Shown here: piece after piece, positions 16,107-25,124 of the stretch
How positions within the stretch are numbered: the stretch's first letter is position 1
Layout: every line of letters starts with the position of its first letter
From: CAZSNT01 sp964607765
GTDB lineage: Bacteria > Verrucomicrobiota > Lentisphaeria > Oligosphaerales > JABHEG01
Direction of reading: 5' to 3'
NCBI GenBank assembly: GCA_964607765.1
Contig: CAZSNT010000068.1
Location: 1-48,309 of the forward strand
DNA: 48,309 nt
Position numbers and translations under genes: made by a program
The notes under the pieces: model-generated
The model's input: the letters and a program-made list of their open reading frames with translations, nothing else
The model's database searches: none
Told to the model about the DNA's origin: nothing

Positions 16107-18014
16107 ATGCCTTACAGAGCCATACCCCGCTTCGTGTGTGTGACCTTGACGTGCCTTGTAGTTTGCCTGGCGCGGGCTGAAGAGAAACAGAAGATGCCGA
16201 GGGAAGACGTGATCGAGGTCCCCGCGGTGGGCGAGGGCCTTTGCGTCCACAACCTGTTCCAGACCAACATGGTCCTTCAGCGCGACAGGCCGATCGAAGT
16301 GTGGGGATGGGCCGACCCGGGCGAAGTGGTGTCTGTGGAGCTCGCCGGACAGACTCAGACCGCCACGGCTGCCGCGGATCGGTCGTGGACAGTGAGACTC
16401 CCTGCCATGCCGGCAAATCCCGCGCCGCAGACGCTCACCGTGCAGGGCAAGGATAAAGCACTCGCCCTGGAGAACGTGCTCGTGGGCGATGTGTGGGTGC
16501 TGGGCGGGCAGAGCAACATGGAGTTCCCGCTGGCCAGAATCGAGAACGGGAACCTGGAGATCGTGTCGGCCAACTACGAGAACATCAGAATCCTGACGAT
16601 CCCGGCGCAGAACGGCCCGGACGCCAAACGCGGCTTCCCGCGCCTTCACGAATGGAGCGGCTGGTTCAGTCGCCACTACCGCAAGGGCGACTGGGACGTC
16701 TGTTCACCCGACATTGCCCGCGAACTGTCGGCCATCGGGTATGTGTTCGCCCGGCGCATCCACATGGCATCAGGGGTGCCGATTGGCGTGATCGACGCGT
16801 CGCGGGGCGGCACAACGGTCGAAACCTGGACACCGGATGCCGTGCTCAGGCAGATCGACACACCGGAAGTGAAAGCCAAGCTCGCGGAGTGGGATGAGAA
16901 GGTCGCCCAATACGATCCGCAGAAGGACCTCGAGGCCAGGATCAAACGTCACCAGGAATGGGTGGCGCGCATGAAGGAACAGGGCAAGAAGATCCCTGCC
17001 GGCAAGGCAGTGCCGCCCGAGCTCCGTCCCGGCCCCGCCATGGACCAGAACCGGCCCGGCAACTGTTACGCAAGCATGATGGCCCCGATTGCGGGCGTGG
17101 CTGTGAAGGGAGCCATCTTCCACCAGGGCTACAACAACTGCTTCGACGGCTCGCGGGGCGCTGTGATGTACTCCCAGGTCTTCCCCAGGATGATCGCCGC
17201 GTGGCGTGCGGCCTTCCGGGACCCGCAGATGTCCTTCGGTATCATCACCCTCTGCACGCAGGGCGGCCGCCAGACCCGCGACAACTACCTCGCGTGCATG
17301 GTCGATGCCGGTCCCTATGTCCGCGAGGCGCAGTACAAGACCTTCCTCGACCTCTACAACGCCGGCGACACGAACATCGGCTTCACCAGCACCTATGACC
17401 TGAGGCGCAGATGGTACCACCCCCAGCTCAAGATCCCGGCCGGCGAACGGATCGCGCGTTGGGCGCTGGCCACCCAGTACGGGTTCAGCCGGGAGATCCG
17501 GTGGAAGCCGCCCATGCTCAAGGAGATGAAGGTGGAAGACGGTCGCATTCTGCTGGTCTTCGACGAATCAGTGTCGCACGTCGACGACGGGGGACCGATC
17601 AAGGGCTTCGCGGTCGCAGGCGAGGACCAGAAATATCATCCCGCTGACGCCTCGCACCTGGTAACAGGCAAGGACTCACGCGGCCGGCCGCGGAAGGACA
17701 CCAAAGTCGTGGTTCTCGAAAGTCCCATGGTGTCGGCGCCGGTCCACTACCGCTACGCCTGGGCACGCAGCCCGATGGGCAATCTCCAGGCCGCGGGCAA
17801 CTCGGACATCCCGTTTGCCACACAGCGCAGCGACACGTGGTCCATGACGGATACGTACCAGGCGCTCACGGGCAAGGGAAGTAAGTCGCCCGGGGCACTG
17901 GACCGAGCCGAGCGGCGCGAGTTCACCGAGACCCTCAAAGCGGAAGACACGCGGCGACGGCTTGCCGAAGCCGAAGCCCTCATCCACGAGAACCGGGACG
18001 GGACGGAGGAGTGA
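16107..18014 (+). CDS. Sialate O-acetylesterase-like protein (SASA domain)
   Basis: The 635-residue exported protein (signal peptide about 1-24) has the SASA/SGNH-hydrolase layout: an N-terminal beta-sandwich with TNMVLQRDRPIEVWGWA, then the nucleophile block LGGQSNMEFPL. The second block reads FHQGYNN instead of the usual YQGE, and WYHPQLK supplies a candidate catalytic His. It should remove O-acetyl groups from sialic acids or other sugars. AAGGAG lies 5 nt before ATG 16107. Its stop overlaps the first possible start of the fucosidase gene, so the two are coupled and probably act on the same glycan. Confidence 0.87.
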   Translation: MPYRAIPRFVCVTLTCLVVCLARAEEKQKMPREDVIEVPAVGEGLCVHNLFQTNMVLQRDRPIEVWGWADPGEVVSVELAGQTQTATAAADRSWTVRLPAMPANPAPQTLTVQGKDKALALENVLVGDVWVLGGQSNMEFPLARIENGNLEIVSANYENIRILTIPAQNGPDAKRGFPRLHEWSGWFSRHYRKGDWDVCSPDIARELSAIGYVFARRIHMASGVPIGVIDASRGGTTVETWTPDAVLRQIDTPEVKAKLAEWDEKVAQYDPQKDLEARIKRHQEWVARMKEQGKKIPAGKAVPPELRPGPAMDQNRPGNCYASMMAPIAGVAVKGAIFHQGYNNCFDGSRGAVMYSQVFPRMIAAWRAAFRDPQMSFGIITLCTQGGRQTRDNYLACMVDAGPYVREAQYKTFLDLYNAGDTNIGFTSTYDLRRRWYHPQLKIPAGERIARWALATQYGFSREIRWKPPMLKEMKVEDGRILLVFDESVSHVDDGGPIKGFAVAGEDQKYHPADASHLVTGKDSRGRPRKDTKVVVLESPMVSAPVHYRYAWARSPMGNLQAAGNSDIPFATQRSDTWSMTDTYQALTGKGSKSPGALDRAERREFTETLKAEDTRRRLAEAEALIHENRDGTEE

Positions 18015-18019
18015 TTACT

Positions 18020-20767
18020 GTGGAACATGCAATCAGAACGTTCATGGCTTCGATCTCGCCCATTCTGACACTCGGCCTGGTTACAGTCGGTTCCGGCGCC
18101 ACGCCTGCACAGCGTGCGGACGCGCTGAAGCTCTGGTACGACCGGCCGGCAACGGACTGGGAGAAGGAAGCGCTGCCAATCGGCAACGGTCGACTCGGCG
18201 CCATGATATTCGGCGGGATCGAGAAGGAGCGAATCCAGTTCAACGAGGACAGCCTGTGGACGGGCGGCGAGAATCCGGGGGGCAACTATGCGACGATGGG
18301 CGGCTACCAGGCGTTCGGAGACCTGTTCATCCAGCTTCGTGACGACGACGACGCGGCAGCGCCCGCCGCCGCGAAGCGGCCCGGAGTGTCGTGCGGCAGC
18401 GGCCACAAAGCCTACTACGAGCGTGAGAGTGTCGCATCCACCTGCGACGGCGACCCGAACACGAAATGGTGTGTGGAGCACAAAGGCCGGCCCGTCGTCT
18501 GGGAACTGCGCCTGCCGCCAGGCAAGGGCGGCGCGGTGACCTCATACGCGTTCACCTCGGCCAACGATGTGCCGCGCCGCGACCCTCGGGCGTGGACACT
18601 CGAAGGCTCCAATGACGGCAAGACTTGGACGCTGCTGGATAAGCGCGAGGGCGAAAAGCCATTCCCCAGACGCCGTCAGAAACGCTCGTTCGAGGTCGAG
18701 AACGACACCACGTTTGAGCGCTACCGCCTGACCTTCGCCAAGGTGAACGGCGGCGTTCGACTGCAGCTTTCAGAGATCGACCTGGGGGTGTCGGCCGGTG
18801 AACGCGAAGCCGCTGCCGACGCTGTCGACGCCGGCTACCGGCGTGAGCTCGACATCGCGCGAGCCGTGCACACGACAACCTACACCCGGAACGGCGTCCG
18901 CTTCACACGCGAGTACTTCAGCAGCTACCCCGACAACGTCATGGTCTTCCACCTGACCGCGGACAAGCCCGGCAGCTACACGGGCACCATTGCCCTCACC
19001 GACATGCACGGCGCCAAAATCAGCGTGTCGCAGGCGACGGTGATCGCGTCGGGGGAGCTGAGCAACGGGCTCAAGTACGAGGCACAGGTCCGAGTCGTGA
19101 ACCAGGGCGGGTTCCTCAGCCCCGGCGCCGACAGAATCGCCTTCAACGGCTGCGACAGCCTGCTGATCGTGCTGGCTGCCGGGACGGACTACCTGGACGA
19201 CTACGGCAAAGGCTGGCGGCAGGCCCATCCGCACGAGCGGCTCACCAACCAGATCGAGGCCGCGGCAGGGAAGTCCCGCGATGCGTTGCGCCAAGCGCAC
19301 ATCGCGGACTACCAGTCGCTGTTCAACCGTGTTGTTCTGGAGCTCGGGCACACCGATCCGGAGCTGCTCAAGCAGCCCACGAATGTCCGGCTGGCCCGAT
19401 ACAAGGAGGGCAGTCGCGATCCGGCTCTGGAAATGCTGTTGTTCCAGTACGGCCGCTACCTGATCATCGGCTCATCACGACCCGGTTGCCTTCCCGCCAA
19501 CCTGCAGGGACTCTGGAACCACAAGAACAACGCGCCCTGGCACGCGGACTATCACTCGAACATCAACGTCCAGATGAACTACTGGCTGACCGAACCGACC
19601 AACCTGCCGGAGTGCCACAAGCCGTTCATCCGAATGATCGACCAGCTCCGGGAACCGAGCAAGAAGGCGACAAGGGCAGACAAGCGGTTCAACAACGCAC
19701 GGGGCTGGACCGTGCGAACTTCGCACAACATCTTCGGCGGGCACGGCTGGAAGTGGAACATCCCGGGCAGCGCCTGGTACGCCCAGCACGTCTGGGAGCA
19801 CTACGCGTTCAGCGGCGACAAAGCCTACCTGCGGCAAACGGCCTACCCGATCCTCAAGGAGGTCTGTGCGTTCTGGGAAGACTACCTGAAAGAGCGCGAG
19901 GACGGAACGCTGGTCGTGCCCATGGGCTGGTCGCCCGAGCACGGCCCCACCGAAGACGGCTGCTCCTACGATCAGCAGATCGTGCATGACCTGTTCACCA
20001 ACACCATGGAAGCGGCGCGGGCCCTGGGCGTCGACGCGGACCACCGCAAGAGGATCGGCGGCATGCGCGCGCGACTGCTCGGGCCCAGGATCGGTAAGTG
20101 GGGGCAGCTCCAGGAATGGGAAACGGACCGGGACGACCCGAAGAACCACCACCGCCACGTCTCGCACCTCTTCGCCGTCCACCCAGGGCGCCAGATTGCG
20201 CCGATGAGCACGCCGAAGCTGGCCGCGGCCGCGGAGGTGTCCTTGACCGCGCGCGGCGACGGCGGCACCGGCTGGAGCAAAGCCTGGAAGATCAGCTTCT
20301 GGTCGCGCCTCCTCGATGGCGACCACTCGTACAAAATGCTCTCCGAACTGCTGAAGCGGAACATCCTGACGAACTTCTACGACACGCACCCGCCCTTCCA
20401 GATCGACGGCAACTTCGGTGCAACGGCAGGGGTTGCCGAGATGTTCCTGCAGAGCCACAACCGTGCAACGGAAGCGAGCGGTGAGCCGCTGGCGCCGTTC
20501 GAGATACACCTCCTGCCGGCGCTCCCCAGTGCCTGGCCCGATGGCTCGGCAACCGGACTGCGCGCCCGCGGCGGCTTCGTGGTGGACATGACGTGGAGGG
20601 ACGGCAAGCTCGCCGAAGCAACCATCCACTCGACCACCGGCGGCCGCTGCGTCGTGCGCTCGGCTGTCCCCGTCGAAGTGAAAGGCGTGGAAGCAACCAA
20701 CCCCGGCGAGGATCTCGCCGCCTTCGAATCCGAGGCCGGCGAGACCTACCGACTGGAGACCCGGTGA
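18020..20767 (+). CDS. GH95 alpha-L-fucosidase with inserted F5/8C-type domain
   Basis: The exported enzyme of about 915 residues has a signal peptide, then the GH95 N-terminal domain (LPIGNGRLGAMIFGG, FNEDSLWTGG). At about 122-258 this domain is interrupted by a discoidin/F5-8C-like module (ESVASTCDGDPNTKWCVE ... YRLTFAKV ... LQLSEIDL), after which GH95 resumes at YRRELDIARA. The catalytic barrel keeps NLQGLWN, SNINVQMNYW, SPEHGPTEDGCSYDQQI and DGNFGATAGVAEM, which hold the known GH95 catalytic Asn, Glu and Asp positions. GTG 18020 is preferred because GGAGGAG lies 8 nt upstream; GTG 18011 overlaps the previous stop. It likely removes 1,2-linked fucose or galactose. Confidence 0.92.
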   Translation: MEHAIRTFMASISPILTLGLVTVGSGATPAQRADALKLWYDRPATDWEKEALPIGNGRLGAMIFGGIEKERIQFNEDSLWTGGENPGGNYATMGGYQAFGDLFIQLRDDDDAAAPAAAKRPGVSCGSGHKAYYERESVASTCDGDPNTKWCVEHKGRPVVWELRLPPGKGGAVTSYAFTSANDVPRRDPRAWTLEGSNDGKTWTLLDKREGEKPFPRRRQKRSFEVENDTTFERYRLTFAKVNGGVRLQLSEIDLGVSAGEREAAADAVDAGYRRELDIARAVHTTTYTRNGVRFTREYFSSYPDNVMVFHLTADKPGSYTGTIALTDMHGAKISVSQATVIASGELSNGLKYEAQVRVVNQGGFLSPGADRIAFNGCDSLLIVLAAGTDYLDDYGKGWRQAHPHERLTNQIEAAAGKSRDALRQAHIADYQSLFNRVVLELGHTDPELLKQPTNVRLARYKEGSRDPALEMLLFQYGRYLIIGSSRPGCLPANLQGLWNHKNNAPWHADYHSNINVQMNYWLTEPTNLPECHKPFIRMIDQLREPSKKATRADKRFNNARGWTVRTSHNIFGGHGWKWNIPGSAWYAQHVWEHYAFSGDKAYLRQTAYPILKEVCAFWEDYLKEREDGTLVVPMGWSPEHGPTEDGCSYDQQIVHDLFTNTMEAARALGVDADHRKRIGGMRARLLGPRIGKWGQLQEWETDRDDPKNHHRHVSHLFAVHPGRQIAPMSTPKLAAAAEVSLTARGDGGTGWSKAWKISFWSRLLDGDHSYKMLSELLKRNILTNFYDTHPPFQIDGNFGATAGVAEMFLQSHNRATEASGEPLAPFEIHLLPALPSAWPDGSATGLRARGGFVVDMTWRDGKLAEATIHSTTGGRCVVRSAVPVEVKGVEATNPGEDLAAFESEAGETYRLETR

Positions 20768-20791
20768 TCCCGATCAAGCCGTGAAACGACC

Positions 20792-20881
20792 CCCACGGCC
20801 TCGTGCCGTGGGTGAGCGAGATCGCTCGCGCGAGCAGGCCGCCCATACTCTCTTCCTTGCAGATACGCCGGTCCCGGCGTA
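20792..20881 (+). other. Cluster of three hairpins in a 5' leader
   Basis: Hairpin 1 pairs CCCACGGC (20792-20799) with GCCGTGGG (20805-20812). Around 20814-20835 are GAGCGA/TCGCTC and the 12-base palindrome GCTCGCGCGAGC (20824-20835). Hairpin 3 pairs TACGCCGG (20864-20871) with CCGGCGTA (20874-20881). There is no T-run, so a simple terminator is unlikely; a structured leader or REP-like element is possible. Confidence 0.5.
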
Positions 20882-20919
20882 CTTTGGTTGCCTTGGAAAC
20901 CCTAACACGGAGCCTGAAA

Positions 20920-23214
20920 ATGCAGAAGACCACGCCGATTTGCGGAATGCTGTGTGTAGTGTTGCTGTCAGTAGCCGGGTGTCTTTCACAGAGGGGAGGA
21001 TCGGCCGTTTCCCCTGGCGTGGCGCAGGGCAACGCCGTGCAGCTCGTGTGGCGGAATGTCGACGGCGATGCGGTGTCGGACCTGACGGGAAGCGAACGCT
21101 ATTCCAAGCCCCCCGATCAGGCGCGGCTGCTTCCCGACCTGCAGTTCGGTGCGCAAGGCAACCACTACGGCAGTGCCACTGTCGCACTGTTGTGTCCGCC
21201 CGAGACCGGGGCGTACACGTTCTGGCTCGCGACGGACGATGGCGGCGAATTGCTGCTCAGCACGGATGAGACCGCCGCGAACTGCCGATCGATCGCCACG
21301 GTCAGTGGGTACACCGGCGAGTGCGAATGGGATCGGCAGCCTACACAGAAGTCTGATATCATCTGGCTCGAGAAGGACAGGCGGTACTTCATCAAAGCGC
21401 TGCAGAAGCAGGGCGGCGGCGGCAACCACATGGCCGTGGGCTGGAGCGGCCCGACAATCCCAAACCGCGAGCTCATCCGCGGCGCGCACCTTGCCCGGGC
21501 CGACATGGGGACGGCCATCAGTGACGTGCTGGCGCGCACGCGAAAGGAAGACGCCGAGCGTGCGCGGCTGAAAGTGGAAGTCACCGCCATGGTCGAAAGG
21601 GGCGACACGCTGCCTGTGGAGCTAGTCAAGCGTCTTCCGTATTCGCCGCGCCTTCCCGCCAATGATACCGGCATCAACGTCCTGCTTGACCAGGCGCACC
21701 AGACCACGTTCGCGCACCTGTGGGGCCTGAAAGGGCACTTGGGCGGGCTTGGCTTCCGTGTGTGTTCGAGCATCGCCACGCTGAACACTGTCCTGGCCCC
21801 CGGCAAGCCCAGCAGGATCCGGTTCGCTTTCGATGACCTGCAGCCCTACGCCTGGTGGCCCAACCCGGAGTTCAACGTGGTCATTACCAGGCAGACGGAC
21901 CTCAACGCGCAGCCTTACACTCAGCAGGAACGTGCCGCACTGAAGGCATTCGTCGAGGGCGGCGGCGGCTTGCTCGTGCTTGCCCGGACGTTGCCCGACG
22001 CGGACGCGGCCAACACGTGGAGCCTGGCGCAACTGGTGACGGATTACGGTGCGCACTTTGTCCCCGAGACAGGCAGGATCGACGGTGCCGAGACGCCCGT
22101 GCTCGCGCTTGAGGGCGGTTGGGAGGTGTTGGCCAAGGACGACAGAGGACGCCCGCTGCGTGCACGCCGCGTGTTCGGCGCAGGACGCGTGCTGGTTTGG
22201 GGCGCCGACGCGGACTTCGTGGTGCCGCGCAAAGCGGACAAGGAGACGGCGGAGGCACGCAAGAACCAGATGAAGGACGTCGTCACCTGGCTGGCAGCAG
22301 GCAGGCAGGCCGTCGGCGGCGATCCCGGCATGCCGGGCGGCGGCGGCGTGAACATTTTCCCGGAAAACGTCATCAAGCTGGAAGGCATCAACATCTACTA
22401 CGCCTCGAACCAGGGCGAGACCGTGCTCGACTGCCTGCAGAACCAGGTCCCCGCGGCCTACCAGCAAGTGCGGCGCTGGCTGCCGTCAAGGGTGTTCGCC
22501 GAACCCTACGGCATGGTAATCTGCGCCGGCGGCGGCGGAGGCTGGGCGATCGGCGGACGCCCCAAGTCTTCCGCGCTCATCACCTACAGCGCGGACGGGA
22601 TCCTCAGCATCATGGCGCACGAAGTGGCACACACGCTGGGCGGGCCGCGCAACGCGGAAGGCGAGCTGGCCGGGCGCTCGCCGCACCACAACCAGGGCGA
22701 AGCGCACGCCGGTTGGTTCCAGGGCAAGGTGAACGCCAAGTACACCAGCAACCGCGAAGAGTTGCTGAAAGAGTCCAATCGCAAGTGCAACGGTATCCTC
22801 GACGTCGAGAAAAGGGCCGGTGAGAAGATCGATCTGGCCAACTACGATCGCGAGAAGTGGGGTAAGGGCCGCGACTGGACCAAATACTGGTGGGTGTGGC
22901 AGAAGCTCGACGATCGCTACGGCCCGACCTGGTACACGCGCTGGTACTGGGTGCGGACCACCCGCTGGCAGGACGATCCCGGGCACAGCCTGACATTCGA
23001 CGAAATGGTCGAAGACATGTCCATTGCTGTCGGTGAGGATCTGTTCCCGTTTTTCCGCGCCGTCGGCACGACACTGGGCAGGGAGCGACTCGAGTCCATC
23101 GAGTTCGGGGGCAAGACCCTGGTCCTTCCTGTCGCTCCCATCGATACGGGCCCCGCGGGCCCTGTCCGCATCGAAGAGATCGGCGACTACACCAAGCCGC
23201 TCGCCTACAAGTGA
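20920..23214 (+). CDS. Lipoprotein with PA14 domain and zinc metallopeptidase-like domain
   Basis: The 764-residue protein has a lipoprotein signal (VLLSVAGC, Cys21). Residues about 35-165 form a PA14-type carbohydrate-binding domain (TGAYTFWLATDDGGELLLS). Residues about 245-440 resemble a glutamine-amidotransferase-like fold (INVLLDQAH ... VEGGGGLLVLAR). The C-terminal part has His567-Glu568-x-x-His571 (IMAHEVAHTLGG) with later Glu residues, as in gluzincin or M60-like peptidases that attack glycoproteins. ATG 20920 fits the lipobox; longer frames would cross the hairpin leader. The gene lies between a fucosidase and a URO-D-like gene, so glycoprotein degradation is a reasonable guess. Confidence 0.78.
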   Translation: MQKTTPICGMLCVVLLSVAGCLSQRGGSAVSPGVAQGNAVQLVWRNVDGDAVSDLTGSERYSKPPDQARLLPDLQFGAQGNHYGSATVALLCPPETGAYTFWLATDDGGELLLSTDETAANCRSIATVSGYTGECEWDRQPTQKSDIIWLEKDRRYFIKALQKQGGGGNHMAVGWSGPTIPNRELIRGAHLARADMGTAISDVLARTRKEDAERARLKVEVTAMVERGDTLPVELVKRLPYSPRLPANDTGINVLLDQAHQTTFAHLWGLKGHLGGLGFRVCSSIATLNTVLAPGKPSRIRFAFDDLQPYAWWPNPEFNVVITRQTDLNAQPYTQQERAALKAFVEGGGGLLVLARTLPDADAANTWSLAQLVTDYGAHFVPETGRIDGAETPVLALEGGWEVLAKDDRGRPLRARRVFGAGRVLVWGADADFVVPRKADKETAEARKNQMKDVVTWLAAGRQAVGGDPGMPGGGGVNIFPENVIKLEGINIYYASNQGETVLDCLQNQVPAAYQQVRRWLPSRVFAEPYGMVICAGGGGGWAIGGRPKSSALITYSADGILSIMAHEVAHTLGGPRNAEGELAGRSPHHNQGEAHAGWFQGKVNAKYTSNREELLKESNRKCNGILDVEKRAGEKIDLANYDREKWGKGRDWTKYWWVWQKLDDRYGPTWYTRWYWVRTTRWQDDPGHSLTFDEMVEDMSIAVGEDLFPFFRAVGTTLGRERLESIEFGGKTLVLPVAPIDTGPAGPVRIEEIGDYTKPLAYK

Positions 23215-23238
23215 CCTCGGCAACGGAGGAGTCCTGCC

Positions 23239-24270
23239 GTGACGCCCTCGACAGAATCCCGGTCCCACGCTCCTGCCGGACCGCACCCCGGCCTCGTGCC
23301 GTGCACCGCGGCCATCAACTACACGTTCTGGGCCGAGCACGGCGCACGCCTGGACGAGCTGCAGACCGAATGCCCCAACGTGCGGCTGCACGGCAAAGCA
23401 GCCAAGGACTCGCCCCGGGCTGTGGAACACACGTGGCGGGATGCCTGGGGCTGCCTGTGGCACTTCCCGGGCATGTACCTGGACGGCGTGGTCGTCGAGC
23501 ATCCGCTCGACAGTTGGGACAAACTCGACTCGTGGCGGCCACCGTCACCGGCGGAGCACATCGAGCAGATCCGACATCGGGCGGAGCAGGCTCGGCGGGA
23601 GGGAAGGCGCCCGCCCGGCGCCGGCATGGAGCACGGCTTCCTGTTTCTGCGTCTGACCTACCTGCGCGGCTTCAACAACTTCATGCTGGACGTGGCCGAG
23701 CGTGATCCGCGAATCTATCAGCTCCGCGACATTGTCGCAGACTACTGGCAGCAGATCGTGGAGGCGCACCTGGACTGCGGCACTGCCTCAGTCGGCGGCG
23801 GCGACGACCTCGGCCTGCAGGACCGCCTGCCGATCAGTCCCGCGGCCTGGCGCGATCTCATCAAGCCGGGCCTGGACCGCATCTTCCGCCGGGCACGGCA
23901 GAGCGGCGCGCGCATCCACCTGCACACTGACGGGTACATTGTGGACATTATCCCGGACCTGATCGAGCTGGGCGTCACCAGCCTGAACCCGCAGGACTTG
24001 GTCAACGGGCTGGACAACCTGGCGCGGCTCGCCAAGGGCAAGCTGCACATCGCACTCGATGTCGATCGGCAGCGCATCACCGTGTTCGGCACGGCGCCCG
24101 AGATCGACGAGCACATCCACAACTGCATCCGGACACTCGGCTCACCCCGGGGCGGGCTGAGCCTGACCTACGGGGTCTATCCGGGCACGCCCGTCGAGAA
24201 CGTCGAAGCCACTGTCCGTGCCATGCAGAAGTACCACGATCTGTGGGCGGGAGGGCAGGTGGCTCGATGA
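23239..24270 (+). CDS. Uroporphyrinogen decarboxylase-family protein
   Basis: This 343-residue cytosolic protein belongs to the URO-D/methyltransferase MtaA-type superfamily, seen from the C-terminal HLHTDGYIVDIIPDLIELGV followed by SLNPQDLVNG and LHIALDVDRQ. It lacks the haem-pathway URO-D motifs I would expect near the N-terminus. Such family members are abundant in PVC genomes and often sit in catabolic clusters, perhaps as corrinoid-linked methyltransferases or unknown lyases. GTG 23239 has GGAGGAG upstream and lies 24 bp after the metallopeptidase gene, indicating co-transcription. Confidence 0.75.
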   Translation: MTPSTESRSHAPAGPHPGLVPCTAAINYTFWAEHGARLDELQTECPNVRLHGKAAKDSPRAVEHTWRDAWGCLWHFPGMYLDGVVVEHPLDSWDKLDSWRPPSPAEHIEQIRHRAEQARREGRRPPGAGMEHGFLFLRLTYLRGFNNFMLDVAERDPRIYQLRDIVADYWQQIVEAHLDCGTASVGGGDDLGLQDRLPISPAAWRDLIKPGLDRIFRRARQSGARIHLHTDGYIVDIIPDLIELGVTSLNPQDLVNGLDNLARLAKGKLHIALDVDRQRITVFGTAPEIDEHIHNCIRTLGSPRGGLSLTYGVYPGTPVENVEATVRAMQKYHDLWAGGQVAR

Positions 24271-24351
24271 GGTGTTGAGGGGGGGGCGTAGATCCGCAGG
24301 CCCCACCCATCAATCCAGCATTCCGGATCGCCGGCATTCCAGAAAGAGAAC

Positions 24352-24379
24352 GGGCAGCTGTCCCGGAGAACAGCTGCCC
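24352..24379. terminator. Hairpin between convergent genes
   Basis: GGGCAGCTGT (24352-24361) pairs perfectly with ACAGCTGCCC (24370-24379) over an 8-nt loop. It sits between the URO-D-like gene and the convergent Cys-rich gene and could terminate both, although no T-run follows on either strand. Confidence 0.5.
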
Positions 24380-24408
24380 TTCGCAAGCCACAATGCGCTA
24401 TCGCCGCG

Positions 24409-24855
24409 CTACTTGATTTTGCAGCATCCCGGCGAGCCCTTCGCCAGCCCGCAGGCCGTGCATTTCTCAGCGTCTTTCGCGCAGCAGACGTCGCTCTTCT
24501 TGATCTGGCCGCACTTGCCGCACAGCGCCACGACTTTCTTGCCGCCCTTGGCCACAGGAGTGATCTTGCAGCAACCCGGCGAGCCCTTGTGCAGCCCGCA
24601 GGCGGCACATTTCTCAGCGTCTTTCGCGCAACACGCATCCGTGCCCTTGATCTGACCACAGGCGCCACACAGCTTCACGCCCTTCTTCTTTGCCTTGTCG
24701 GCCTTCGGGGCCTTTGCCTTCTTGAGCACAGTTTCCTTGGTGTGGCTGTGGGCCGCCGGGCCGCACGCACCACAACCTGCCCACACCGATGCCGCGCCTA
24801 CGACGAACAGCACAGCGGCGACCGCACACACGTTCCGAACCAGACACTTCGACAT
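24409..24855 (-). CDS. Secreted Cys-rich protein with two CGxCG/CC repeats
   Basis: After a signal peptide (AVAAVLFVVGAASVWA) and a Lys/Ala-rich linker come two near-identical modules of about 36 residues: LCGACGQIKGTDACCAKD then CAACGLHKGSPGCCKI, and LCGKCGQIKKSDVCCAKD then CTACGLAKGSPGCCKI. The regular CxxC and CC pairs suggest metal binding or a disulphide knot outside the cytoplasm. Similar proteins are, from memory, seen in PVC bacteria with no known function. ATG 24855 has GGAGG 8 nt upstream. The product is 148 residues. The duplicated module shows clear DNA-level similarity. Confidence 0.8.
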   Translation of the reverse strand: MSKCLVRNVCAVAAVLFVVGAASVWAGCGACGPAAHSHTKETVLKKAKAPKADKAKKKGVKLCGACGQIKGTDACCAKDAEKCAACGLHKGSPGCCKITPVAKGGKKVVALCGKCGQIKKSDVCCAKDAEKCTACGLAKGSPGCCKIK

Positions 24856-25034
24856 TTTACGTTCCTCCATGGCATACCGACTGGGATCACCCGTTCGGGC
24901 CGGGCCTGTGCCCGGTCCGGCGCACCGTCTTCCAGATTAGACTCGCGACATGCGGGCCGGTTCCGAAGCGGCGTATGTACACACTACAGCTGCACGCCGT
25001 TCCATGCCAGCACTCGCGCACAGCCGTTGCAGCT

Positions 25035-25058
25035 CGTTATGTTCGTGCGTACATTACG
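25035..25058 (+). promoter_or_regulatory. ModE-box-like inverted repeat upstream of tupA
   Basis: CGTTATGT (25035-25042) and ACATTACG (25051-25058) form an inverted repeat with one mismatch and an 8-nt spacer. This resembles ModE operators (CGTTATAT-type half-sites), which respond to molybdate or tungstate. It lies 67 bp before the tupA start, a sensible operator position. No modE gene is in the window. Confidence 0.45.
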
Positions 25059-25124
25059 CACCCGGAAACGAATGCGTGTGGCGCCCGGAAAACAGGGGGC
25101 CGAACGGAGCGGGGCAATGGTGTG

